Made by a program: the position numbers and the translations under genes. Positions 1 to 7,584 of a stretch of DNA of 64,000 nt are shown one piece after another. Positions within the stretch are counted from its first letter, which is position 1; each line of letters begins with the position of its first letter. The notes under the pieces are model-generated. The model did no database searches and was not told the origin of the DNA. It saw only the letters and a list, made by a program, of their open reading frames with translations. The DNA lies in contig NC_010729.1 of NCBI RefSeq assembly GCF_000010505.1, positions 1,743,501-1,807,500 of the forward strand. Reading direction: 5' to 3'. The DNA is from Porphyromonas gingivalis ATCC 33277 (lineage in GTDB: Bacteria; Bacteroidota; Bacteroidia; Bacteroidales; Porphyromonadaceae).

Positions 1-1
1 G

Positions 2-1183
2 ATAAAAAGCCCCATAACCAATATATCCGGCTTCGTGGGGCGCCCCGATGGTGCTCGCAAACGAGGTGCCCTGCAATACTTCTTCGTGAACGGACGCTTC
101 ATGCGTCATCCTTACTTCCACAAAGCCGTGATGGCTGCCTATGAGGCGATCATTCCTCAGGGAACAATGCCCAATTACTTCCTGTATTTCGATCTTGAAC
201 CCTCCCAGATCGATGTCAATATCCACCCGACCAAAACTGAAATCAAGTTCTCCGACGAACAGGCTATTTTCAAACTCATCGGTGTAGTCATTCGTGAAGC
301 ACTCAGCTCCAGCAATGCAGTACCGGCCATTGACTTCGACCGCAAAGAACTGATCGACATCCCGGCCTATCAAGGCCCGGGGAAAAACGTAGTTCGTCCG
401 CCCGTAGATCTGGATCCATCGTATAATCCCTTCAAAGAAACCGGACTGACGGAGCCTATCCGCAGTTCGCGGCGTCAATCGCCGGATATGGGCTGGAACG
501 AACTCTTCAAGCAGTTCGAAGCCAAGCGAGATGCCGAGAAGATGGCAGAACCACCGATCCGCTCGGAAGGACTGTTCGCCTCGACCGATTTTACTCCCTC
601 TGCCGTATCTGCGACTCCCTCCACCGATATGCTCTGCTATGTCCATCGCGGCCGTTATCTGGTGACTACTCTGAGTAGGGGTTTGGCTTTGGTCGATTTC
701 CACCGCGCACACAAGCGTATTCTTTACGATCGTTTCATGGCCGACGAATCAAGACGTCATATCGAACAGCAACAACTGCTCTTCCCCGAACTCCTCGAAT
801 TCAATCCGTCGGATGCTTCTGCCGTGAAGGCAGCTGTGGACGAACTCCAATCTGTCGGGTTCGATTTGTCGCCCCTCGGTGTCTCTTCCTATTCGCTGCT
901 GGCAGCACCTGTACAAATCATAGACTGTGCGGCAGATGTCGTGCGGGATGTCATCCATACTACACTCGAAGATGGCAGATCATCGCATGAACAAATGCTC
1001 GAACTGATTGCCACCCAAATAGCCGAGTATCAAGCCATCCCTTGTGGCAAGACACCGACAGCAGAAGAGGCCAGCGATCTCTTGGCCGAGCTTTTTGCTT
1101 CGAACGACTCCACCTATACGCCGGACGGCAAGCTCATCGTCAGTATCATCGAAGAGGCAGATATAGCGCGCCGCTTCGAGTAG
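2..1183 (+). CDS. mutL: DNA mismatch repair protein MutL (5' end cut by window edge)
   Basis: The reading frame is open from base 2, so the gene starts before the window; the first ATG/GTG inside is not the true start. What is visible is the end of the GHKL ATPase/transducer half (SGFVGRPDGARKRG, then VNGRF and DVNIHPTKTEIKF, hallmark MutL motifs), a variable linker, and the C-terminal dimerisation domain. MutL couples MutS mismatch recognition to strand incision. The C-terminal nuclease motif DQHAxxExxxxE reads DFHRAHKRILYD here, and the usual C-terminal CPHGRP box reads TPDGKL, so the nickase centre looks degenerate. Identification is certain; loss of nuclease activity is inference. Confidence 0.96.
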   Translation: MKSPITNISGFVGRPDGARKRGALQYFFVNGRFMRHPYFHKAVMAAYEAIIPQGTMPNYFLYFDLEPSQIDVNIHPTKTEIKFSDEQAIFKLIGVVIREALSSSNAVPAIDFDRKELIDIPAYQGPGKNVVRPPVDLDPSYNPFKETGLTEPIRSSRRQSPDMGWNELFKQFEAKRDAEKMAEPPIRSEGLFASTDFTPSAVSATPSTDMLCYVHRGRYLVTTLSRGLALVDFHRAHKRILYDRFMADESRRHIEQQQLLFPELLEFNPSDASAVKAAVDELQSVGFDLSPLGVSSYSLLAAPVQIIDCAADVVRDVIHTTLEDGRSSHEQMLELIATQIAEYQAIPCGKTPTAEEASDLLAELFASNDSTYTPDGKLIVSIIEEADIARRFE

Positions 1184-1304
1184 GCAGCATCTCTCATACC
1201 ATTTCTTACCCTTCAGTCGCTCGCCCTTTCCTAAGGGATGGTCGTAGTGAAATGCCTAAATTGAATTAACCGAAGTATCTGTCCGGCATAAGTGCATTGT
1301 GGAG

Positions 1305-1347
1305 AAGGGGAAGAGATTGCCAAACAGGCAAACATCTCCTCCCCCCA
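1305..1347 (+). terminator. Weak hairpin after mutL
   Basis: Imperfect inverted repeat GGGGAAGAGATTGCC / GGCAAACATCTCCTCCCC lies 120 bases after the mutL stop and before the convergent adhesin gene. It is followed by A-rich rather than clearly T-rich sequence, so it is only a possible terminator. Confidence 0.25.
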
Positions 1348-1438
1348 ATCGACAAAAAACCCTCTTTAGATACTCCGGTATTTTTCTCAGAAACTACCGC
1401 TTTGGGTGTGTTGAAAAATAAGTCTTACCCGAGGAAGC

Positions 1439-4207
1439 TCACGGCCTCTTTATCTCTACCTTTTCGGTTGTTGTTTTATTTCCACCGACTACTTTAATCA
1501 AGTAGACTCCGTCATTGAGACGTGAAACATCGATTTCCGTTTTCTCTGAATGAGTCTCTTTCCTTAATATGCAAATTCCCAGCGCATTATACAACTCGAT
1601 TGTCGACTTGCTCCGACTCAATCCCTCTATCCTTACCACATACGATGCCGGATTAGGATATATTTTCAAGCTTGTATCAGATTGAATATTATCCAAGGAT
1701 GTGATAGAATAGTTCAGCTTATCGCAAACCGATTGGGACTCGATATTGTCGTTATAAACGGCAGTGACACAATATTCCACTTCCACCTGACCGTCTCGTG
1801 AAGAATAAGTCTCATCGATATACTCCAAAACAGTCGGGTCTTGTATGTGAACAAGGAGCGAGCCGTTTGCATAGATATTGTAGCCGGTAAGCTGCAATGG
1901 TTTTTTATCATCAGTCTTATCGGGTTCGTAGCCGTTAGGATAATTCCATTTCAGGCGACCCTTGTTATTCTCAATAAGCGAGACAACGAAATCAGTAACA
2001 GGCTCGGGAACAGTCTCAGTAGAACGATAAACCGTAATGTCATCCAAGAGCAAGAAAAACATATCGGTGCAATCATAATGCCGCCAGGCAATATATTTTG
2101 TTCCTGCAGGCAATGTAATAGTTCGCTCATACCATGCACCGTTAGCCTTAGCGGTCATTGTCTCTTCGAACAAGAGGACAAAATCTTCAACAGCAGTTCC
2201 CGTAGTAGAAACCATCACAGCATAATGCTCAGCCGAATAAACAGCATCTCGCGCACTTACCCAATACTTGACAAGCTTGGCTCCTTCGAGTCTGGGTGTA
2301 ACCAAATAGTTATCCGGAGTTAAAACGCCAATCATCGGTAAGTACGAAGGGGATGCAATACACTTCTCACTGTCATGTCCATACATAGTCCAAGGATAAT
2401 AGTCCCAATTAACATTGTCGCCATCAGCATCAATCAACAACCAGCCTTCAGGAATACTTCCGGCCTCAAAGCCTTCATATAAGATAATGTCCGATTGAGA
2501 ATCATAAATCAGCTTATCGCAAACCGATTGGGACTCGATATTGTCGTTATAAACGGCAGTGACACAATATTCCACTTCCACCTGACCGTCTCGTGAAGAA
2601 TAAGTCTCATCGATATACTCCAAAACAGTCGGGTCTTGTATGTGAACAAGGAGCGAGCCGTTTGCATAGATATTGTAGCCGGCAAGCTGCAATGGGTCTT
2701 TATCATCAGTCTTATCGGGTTCGTAGCCGTTAGGATAATTCCATTTCAAGCGTCCCTTGTTATTCTCAATAAGCGAGACAACGAAATCGGTAACAGGTTC
2801 GGGCTCTGATGCAGGAGTCCCGAATACAGTGATATCGTCCAACTTCAAGAAATATATATCGGTACAGTTGTAGTGCCGCCATGCGATGTACTTAGTCCCT
2901 TCAGGTAAGTTGATGGTTCTTTCATACCATGCGCCGGTCGGCTTCGCTGTCATGGTTTCTTCGAACAATATGACGAAATCTCCGACAGCAGTCCCCGTTG
3001 TCGAAGCCATCACCGCATAATGTTCCGCTGCCCAATTGGCATCCTGCGTGCTTACCCAGTACTTGACACGTTTGGCTCCTTCAACCTTGGGGGTAATCAG
3101 ATAGTTGTCGGGAGTCACCGGGCCTATACCCGGAACATAAGAAGCCGACAAGGAGCAATGGCCTCCATTATGGCCGGGAAAAGCGTCGTATGCATTCAAA
3201 TAGTGTCCCCAGCTAAATCCATCTCCATCAGCGTCTATCACAAGCCAACCATTGGGAACAGGTCCATTCTCAAAATTTTCATAAAGGATGGCATCCGTGG
3301 CGTAATGCAGCGTGCCACATACGGTCGAAGATTCTATGCTTTCATCGTAAACGGCTGTAACGCAGTACTCCACTTGCAAGGGATTGTCTCGCAAAGAGTA
3401 AGTGCTGTCCACATACTCCAGTATGGAGACATCTTTTATTTGTGCCAGTAGTGTACCGTTCGCATAGATGTTGTAGCCGCTAAGCTGCAACTCTTCATTC
3501 CCCTTTCCTTCCGGCTGATAATCCTCCGGATAGTTCCAAGTCAATCGTCCCACATTCTGACCGATATTGATTACTGTGAAGTCGGTAGCAGGTTCGGGCC
3601 CTTCGATCGACCTATACACAGTGACATCATCCAATTTCAAGAATTCTGTGTGTGAGTCGGTGACTTTGTAATGTCGCCATGCAATATATTTGGTCCCTTC
3701 TGGTAAGTCCACGATTCGTCTACGCCATACAAGAGGAGTCGGTTTCCCTGTTATGGAATCATCAAACAACAAAACAAAGTCTTCAATGGCAGTCCCCGTT
3801 GTCGATACCATTACTGCGTAATGTTCCGGATTGGTACTATACTGATTGCATACCCAGTACTTGACCCGTTTGGCTCCTTCTATATTGGGTGTAATCAGAT
3901 AGTTGCCCGCTGTTGAGATACCGGAACGTATATGGGAGTAGGTGCAAAGGCCATTGTGTCCGTAAGGTACAGAGAAAGAGCCTGATGGGCTTCCCCAAGT
4001 GGCACCATCAGCATCAGCATCTATCTCAAGCCAGCCATTGGGAACAGGTCCATTCTCAAAACTTTCATATAAGATAGTATCCGGTTGAGCCGGAGTAGCC
4101 ACACAGGATGCGTTCATGCCTGAGATCTCTTGAGCAGTCGGATTCGTGATCGCTGCCCACGAGAGCAAAATCGTTAGAAATGCTCTAAAAACAATACTTT
4201 TCATCAT
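1439..4207 (-). CDS. Cleaved-adhesin domain surface protein with T9SS sorting domain (HagA/gingipain-like)
   Basis: About 922 residues. An N-terminal signal peptide ends near AITNPTAQ. Three repeats follow, each a jelly-roll cleaved-adhesin domain (starting ILYENFENGPVPNGW near residues 50, 310 and 580) plus a fibronectin III-like domain (xxVTDFVVSL...GYNIYANG). The last ~80 residues (LKIYPNPAS...GVYLIKV) are a type IX secretion sorting domain, so the protein is predicted to cross the outer membrane and be anchored on A-LPS. Such modules occur in the RgpA/Kgp/HagA adhesins that bind haemoglobin and matrix proteins; it matches, from memory, the putative haemagglutinin PG0411 of W83. Three ATGs lie at the front (4216, 4207, 4204); 4207 gives a conventional signal peptide. 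The second and third modules share almost identical DNA. Confidence 0.9.
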   Translation of the reverse strand: MMKSIVFRAFLTILLSWAAITNPTAQEISGMNASCVATPAQPDTILYESFENGPVPNGWLEIDADADGATWGSPSGSFSVPYGHNGLCTYSHIRSGISTAGNYLITPNIEGAKRVKYWVCNQYSTNPEHYAVMVSTTGTAIEDFVLLFDDSITGKPTPLVWRRRIVDLPEGTKYIAWRHYKVTDSHTEFLKLDDVTVYRSIEGPEPATDFTVINIGQNVGRLTWNYPEDYQPEGKGNEELQLSGYNIYANGTLLAQIKDVSILEYVDSTYSLRDNPLQVEYCVTAVYDESIESSTVCGTLHYATDAILYENFENGPVPNGWLVIDADGDGFSWGHYLNAYDAFPGHNGGHCSLSASYVPGIGPVTPDNYLITPKVEGAKRVKYWVSTQDANWAAEHYAVMASTTGTAVGDFVILFEETMTAKPTGAWYERTINLPEGTKYIAWRHYNCTDIYFLKLDDITVFGTPASEPEPVTDFVVSLIENNKGRLKWNYPNGYEPDKTDDKDPLQLAGYNIYANGSLLVHIQDPTVLEYIDETYSSRDGQVEVEYCVTAVYNDNIESQSVCDKLIYDSQSDIILYEGFEAGSIPEGWLLIDADGDNVNWDYYPWTMYGHDSEKCIASPSYLPMIGVLTPDNYLVTPRLEGAKLVKYWVSARDAVYSAEHYAVMVSTTGTAVEDFVLLFEETMTAKANGAWYERTITLPAGTKYIAWRHYDCTDMFFLLLDDITVYRSTETVPEPVTDFVVSLIENNKGRLKWNYPNGYEPDKTDDKKPLQLTGYNIYANGSLLVHIQDPTVLEYIDETYSSRDGQVEVEYCVTAVYNDNIESQSVCDKLNYSITSLDNIQSDTSLKIYPNPASYVVRIEGLSRSKSTIELYNALGICILRKETHSEKTEIDVSRLNDGVYLIKVVGGNKTTTEKVEIKRP
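1714..2008. repeat. 295-bp intragenic direct repeat, copy 1
   Basis: Almost base-for-base identical to 2509-2803 (offset 795 bases, i.e. 265 codons) with only a handful of substitutions. It encodes the fibronectin-like linker of the third adhesin module. The offset is a multiple of three, so unequal exchange would keep the frame. Confidence 0.95.
2509..2803. repeat. 295-bp intragenic direct repeat, copy 2
   Basis: Partner of 1714-2008; encodes the linker of the second adhesin module. The corresponding part of the first module (about 3305-3600) is clearly more divergent, which points to a recent conversion or duplication between modules two and three only. Confidence 0.95.
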
Positions 4208-4216
4208 GATAGCCAT

Positions 4217-4500
4217 TATTTGATTCGTAAATTCTTTTCGATCTATTAATCTCTTGGTCTATAATAGAAGCGCATATACCAGCCTTTCATTAGAGGGTAA
4301 TAAGCGTCAGACTAATTTTCTCTGTAACACTGCAATATCATGAAAAATCCATCTATACGTCTAAAGATAATATAAAAATTCGGAACAAACCTGTTTTTTA
4401 ATACTGAATTATCAAAAGACTATCTGCCCAATTCTATTTTGCCAACAATGACCGGATCTAAAAGCTGTAGTCAGCGTATAAGCGACTATGAGCTCGATAT
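4217..4500. other. Gene-free stretch upstream of the adhesin gene
   Basis: AT-rich spacer between two genes on the minus strand. It should hold the adhesin promoter; a TATCTTTA on the minus strand near 4365-4372 is one base off the Bacteroidota -7 consensus. Nothing else was recognised. Confidence 0.4.
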
Positions 4501-4556
4501 GAAATAAAACAGGGAGAGGCCATCAGGACAAATTCCCGACAGCCTCTCCCTGTTTG
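4501..4556 (-). terminator. Rho-independent terminator of the beta-barrel gene
   Basis: Perfect 12-bp arms ACAGGGAGAGGC (4509-4520) and GCCTCTCCCTGT (4542-4553). Read on the minus strand the stem is followed by TTTTATTTC, 20 bases after the stop of the gene at 4575. Confidence 0.85.
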
Positions 4557-4574
4557 TTTGTGCTTCCTGCGTTT

Positions 4575-5396
4575 TTAGAACAATCGTATCGAAACGCCTA
4601 TGTTGAGCACGGGAAGTATCTGTGTCGAATAGACTACCTCCTGTGCATCTTCGGAAAAGTCAATCAGCAAGTTCGGGTCACCCGCTATCACATTGGGAGA
4701 CGAGATCTGTGCTTTTCCGGAGAAAAGCATTCCGAGATCTGCAAAGAAAGATACCCTCGATACGGGAACAGCAAATCCGTAGCCGATGCCGATATAAGGC
4801 TGTACGGTTCTACCCAAATGTACCGATGCTTCCACCTCTGCCGTCGAAGAGGGTTGGATGCTTACCTTATCCGCCGGATTGTCTTTATCCTTGATCGTGA
4901 TGACAGGCATGTTGTTCGGATTGAGCGTGCTCTGATCGTTCATGATGGATTGTCCCGTATTTTGATTGATCAGCTGTACCTTGGCATTGATTTGCGGACG
5001 GTTGAAGTACAAACCGGCCGTTACGCGGAAAGCGTTCTTGAACGGATGGTAATCAGCCAACATATGACCGGAAAAAGAGGATACCTTCAGATTCCCCCTG
5101 ATCCCGGGTGTATAGCCCAATGCCGACTGATATGCCTCCAATTCTTGGGGATCATCCGGCACAAACACTTTGTTGTTGACAATGGCCATAGAGGGTATGA
5201 AGGCAAAGCCTGCACGAGCTGTCAGTTCGGGCATGAAGCGCGCGCTCCCCTCTATTTTGACGCCGTTCAATACACCTACCGAAGCAGTTGTTCCATAATG
5301 GATCTTTCCATCATGAAGGTTGTTGTCGTTTTGAGCAATAGCCGGCAGAGCGAACAATAGAGCCAAAACGCCAAGCAATAAATTCTTCTTTCTCAT
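4575..5396 (-). CDS. Outer-membrane beta-barrel protein, function unknown
   Basis: 273 residues with a signal peptide (MRKKNLLLGVLALLFALPAIAQ) and alternating amphipathic strands typical of small outer-membrane barrels, ending in a hydrophobic, aromatic C-terminus (SIRLF) as BAM substrates do. No enzymatic motif is visible and there is no T9SS sorting domain, so it is predicted to sit in the outer membrane rather than on the surface. A strong terminator follows. The small ORF just upstream on the same strand (44-base gap) may be co-transcribed. Family cannot be named from reading alone. Confidence 0.75.
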   Translation of the reverse strand: MRKKNLLLGVLALLFALPAIAQNDNNLHDGKIHYGTTASVGVLNGVKIEGSARFMPELTARAGFAFIPSMAIVNNKVFVPDDPQELEAYQSALGYTPGIRGNLKVSSFSGHMLADYHPFKNAFRVTAGLYFNRPQINAKVQLINQNTGQSIMNDQSTLNPNNMPVITIKDKDNPADKVSIQPSSTAEVEASVHLGRTVQPYIGIGYGFAVPVSRVSFFADLGMLFSGKAQISSPNVIAGDPNLLIDFSEDAQEVVYSTQILPVLNIGVSIRLF

Positions 5397-5439
5397 AACA
5401 TTTGGATTTTTGATAAATATAACTGATGACTTATTTCGA

Positions 5440-5754
5440 CTACTCGACCTTGATGAAGAAGGTAAAGTGCAGCACCACCGCCAACATATTTACCCCCTCT
5501 ATATTCTTGTCCGTCGTAGTCGTCAAGCGAATAGGAAGGCCTGTCGATTGGAGCAACGGAAGCAAATTGTTCGCTTCTATCTTGAGCGAAAGCTCATCGC
5601 TCGACAAAGAAGTGATGGTGGCAATCAATTTATAGTCGGAGCCGGCATAGAGTTTTACCCTTTCGAAGATCGACAAGTCGAACGAACCGGCCACCTGTTT
5701 TTTGATGATTTCTACAAGCAATCTATTCCTCAGATCGGTAAATCGGGATTTCAT
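5440..5754 (-). CDS. Small hypothetical protein upstream of the beta-barrel gene
   Basis: 104 residues, no signal peptide, rich in alternating hydrophobic/polar stretches (VKLYAGSDYKLIATIT, ..GLPIRLTTTTD..), ending 43 bases before the beta-barrel gene on the same strand. The composition looks more like a protein than the overlapping plus-strand ORF 5410-5880. An in-frame stop directly precedes the ATG and no good ribosome binding site is seen, so it could be the 3' remnant of a longer gene. No family recognised. Confidence 0.45.
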   Translation of the reverse strand: MKSRFTDLRNRLLVEIIKKQVAGSFDLSIFERVKLYAGSDYKLIATITSLSSDELSLKIEANNLLPLLQSTGLPIRLTTTTDKNIEGVNMLAVVLHFTFFIKVE

Positions 5755-5880
5755 TCACAATATTACATCATCTGCATAAAGAAAACAAGAGAAGAGACCG
5801 TACAAACATTTTTTATGTTTTCTTGCCAAGAAAAGGGAGAACTCCACATTCGAAATCTCTTTGAAGACATCCTGTTCTGA

Positions 5881-6108
5881 ATTTTCAGGAATCCGAAGGC
5901 CGTGTATTATTTTTCACTATATTTGCTATACAGAAAGCTGATTAGGAAGGCGAATTCGGGCGATTTTTAGCCTGTAACCGGTTCCTGATCAGTTTTTTCT
6001 TTTTTGGCATGTGATGTTGAGTCCGGATACTTTTTGTCACTTCCATAGCGTTCCGGCAAGCCCTTACCTCTCTCCTCCCTCTTTCTAATTTCCACTAAAA
6101 AACTTGCT
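5881..6108. other. Gene-free stretch left of MITE copy A
   Basis: No ORF with protein-like composition. A TATATTTG at 5918-5925 matches the plus-strand -7 consensus but has no -33 partner and no gene after it. Confidence 0.4.
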
Positions 6109-6428
6109 CCAAAAAAGTTTTCAACAACGAAGACGAGTTTGGAATGATTCCAAATAAGCATCCAAAAGGGAGAGGCATCCAAGGTAAAAAAGGATAGAAA
6201 ACTGTCTTCCGAACTTCGAAATTCGTTTTCCGAGGAGTCGAATAACGATTTGTATATAAATGACTTTCAATTTATATATAAATGGTTTTCGTTTTATATA
6301 TAAATCGTTTTCAATAAATATATAGATCGCAAGTGATTTGTATATAAATCGCAGGCTCGAAAAGGCCTTTTCCGAAGCCGATATAAAAGAAGCACCCGCC
6401 GAGTTCTACGTAGAACTTCGGCGGGTGC
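6109..6428 (-). mobile_element. BrickBuilt-like MITE, copy A
   Basis: Non-coding element with three parts, the same as the inverted copy at 41050-41371: a conserved ~55-base tail (6109-6163), a middle holding five 22-bp units (6246-6355), and a long hairpin GCACCCGCCGAGTTCTAC/GTAGAACTTCGGCGGGTGC (6392-6428). The tail is more than 90 percent identical between copies; the middle is more diverged. From memory this architecture fits the P. gingivalis MITE family named BrickBuilt. No transposase is present, so it would depend on enzymes encoded elsewhere. Confidence 0.8.
6246..6355. repeat. 22-bp minisatellite, five units (copy A)
   Basis: Five consecutive 22-base units with consensus near CRATTTATATATAAATCGTTTT; each has a TATATA core that is itself nearly palindromic. 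Units differ by 2-7 bases. There are no unique spacers, so this is a tandem minisatellite, not a CRISPR. Confidence 0.9.
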
Positions 6429-6430
6429 GA

Positions 6431-6770
6431 CAAGTGCGTAGGAGCTTGTCCTATGCTATGATGCTATCGGTCGATCTATGATTTGCATATCTGATGGATT
6501 CGTTCTCTACAATCCCGACCGGGATCGAGGTCTATCGCTGCAGCATATCCGATCGAAGAGGATATTCCGATTGGATGTAAGGCGGTGGGTCATGAGTGGT
6601 AGCATTTCTATGTTTTGCAATTCTATTCAATCTTCTCTTTTTCAATTCATTACCGGCTCCTTGAATATAGAGAAGCCATTATGCAGAGCAGCCTTTCTGT
6701 GAAGACAAAAATAACCAAATCTTTTTTCTCCGTAATGACTGTCTTATTTACTCTTTATACAAGTACACAA
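6431..6770. other. Gene-free stretch between MITE A and the zapB-like gene
   Basis: No plausible gene; the ORF 6478-6702 has no ribosome binding site and no protein-like pattern. The right end carries the promoter of the next gene. Confidence 0.4.
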
Positions 6771-6775
6771 AATTA

Positions 6776-6807
6776 GTTGCCAGTTTGGCGCGGATAATTT
6801 ACTTTTG
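6776..6807 (+). promoter_or_regulatory. Promoter of the coiled-coil/zapA/rny cluster
   Basis: -7 element TACTTTTG (6800-6807) matches TAnnTTTG; a weaker GTTG at 6776-6779 lies 20 bases upstream in the -33 position. A start near 6814 would leave a short leader with AAGGA before the ATG at 6827. Confidence 0.6.
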
Positions 6808-6826
6808 TAAGGAAAAGGATTATTCT

Positions 6827-7123
6827 ATGACCGGAGAAGAGGAACTCGATCTTTCGAAGCTGGAATATAACGTCCGCAAGCTGATGGAGCTGGTGGAAAA
6901 GCAGCAAAACGAAATTTCGTCTCTTCGGGCCGAACTGGCTGCGAAAAATGAAAAGATCGTACAGCAGGATTTGGCCTTGGGCATAGCAGAAACCAAGAAC
7001 AAGACGTTGCTGACATCGAGGGTGATCGTAGCCAATGAGGACGAAGCCCGTCAGTCCAAACAGCGTCTGGAAAGTTTGATAAGAGAAATAGACAGGTGCA
7101 TCGCCCTGTTGCAAACGGAATAA
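6827..7123 (+). CDS. Coiled-coil protein upstream of ZapA (possible ZapB-like division factor)
   Basis: 98 residues from the ATG at 6827; an earlier ATG at 6785 is upstream of the -7 box and is rejected. The sequence is acidic with heptads over most of its length (LEYNVRKLMELVEKQQNEISSLRAELAAKNEKI), predicting a helical coiled coil. It ends 6 bases before zapA. In Bacteroidota a small coiled-coil gene commonly precedes zapA, and ZapB, the ZapA partner at the Z ring, is a pure coiled coil, so a ZapB-like role is a reasonable inference but sequence similarity was not tested. Confidence 0.7.
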   Translation: MTGEEELDLSKLEYNVRKLMELVEKQQNEISSLRAELAAKNEKIVQQDLALGIAETKNKTLLTSRVIVANEDEARQSKQRLESLIREIDRCIALLQTE

Positions 7124-7129
7124 AAGAAG

Positions 7130-7438
7130 ATGACAAAGGATCCGGAGTCGCTGAATATTACACTCAACATCCAGGGGAGCCGGCTGAGGCTCGCCATACC
7201 ACGTAATGATGAGGCTCTCTATCGGCAGGCTGCCGACAGGCTTAACTTCCGGATCATGCGTTATCGCGAATCATATCCCAATATAGCCCAACTGCCTGCA
7301 GGCGGACATTTGCTTCTGGCTGCGGTGGATACGGCTTTTTATTTGGTACACGAGCGCAAACAGGCCGATCGTACTCCGATCAATGACCGCTTGCACAGGC
7401 TCAATACCGAATTGGAGGCTTTTCTAAGTCGCTATTAG
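7130..7438 (+). CDS. zapA: Cell division protein ZapA
   Basis: 102 residues. Typical ZapA layout: beta-strand N-terminus (ESLNITLNIQGSRLRLAIP), the short head domain with YRQAADRLNFRI, then a helical tail that forms the tetramer coiled coil. ZapA binds FtsZ and bundles protofilaments at the division site in the cytoplasm. It follows the coiled-coil gene by 6 bases and precedes rny by 146 bases, the order usual in Bacteroidota. Confidence 0.85.
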   Translation: MTKDPESLNITLNIQGSRLRLAIPRNDEALYRQAADRLNFRIMRYRESYPNIAQLPAGGHLLLAAVDTAFYLVHERKQADRTPINDRLHRLNTELEAFLSRY

Positions 7439-7584
7439 TCGGGAGAGAGGGCTACTATCGTTTTTTCTTCTCATTCCTTTCATCCTTTGTTTCTTTCCTT
7501 TTCTTCGAGGTCTTTGCCGTAATCGGCCTTGGACACGTGTGTTGTAATACTGCTACTTACTAATTTCAAAGAATACAAACAGAA

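Noticed and set aside
5410-5880. 156-codon plus-strand ORF opposite the small hypothetical gene
   Set aside because: Composition (many Arg, Gln, His, Tyr) looks like an antisense shadow and its start overlaps the leader of the beta-barrel gene.
6246-6355. 22-bp repeats considered as a CRISPR array
   Set aside because: Units are contiguous with no unique spacers and drift in sequence; they are part of a MITE minisatellite. The same applies to 41125-41234 and to the 23-bp units at 44112-44241.
6785-6826. Upstream ATG for the coiled-coil gene
   Set aside because: It lies before the -7 box, so it would not be in the transcript; ATG 6827 with AAGGA is used instead.
7439-7584. Possible 6S RNA between zapA and rny
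   Set aside because: Some bacteria have ssrS next to zapA, but no long hairpin with a central bubble can be drawn in this pyrimidine-rich 146-base gap.
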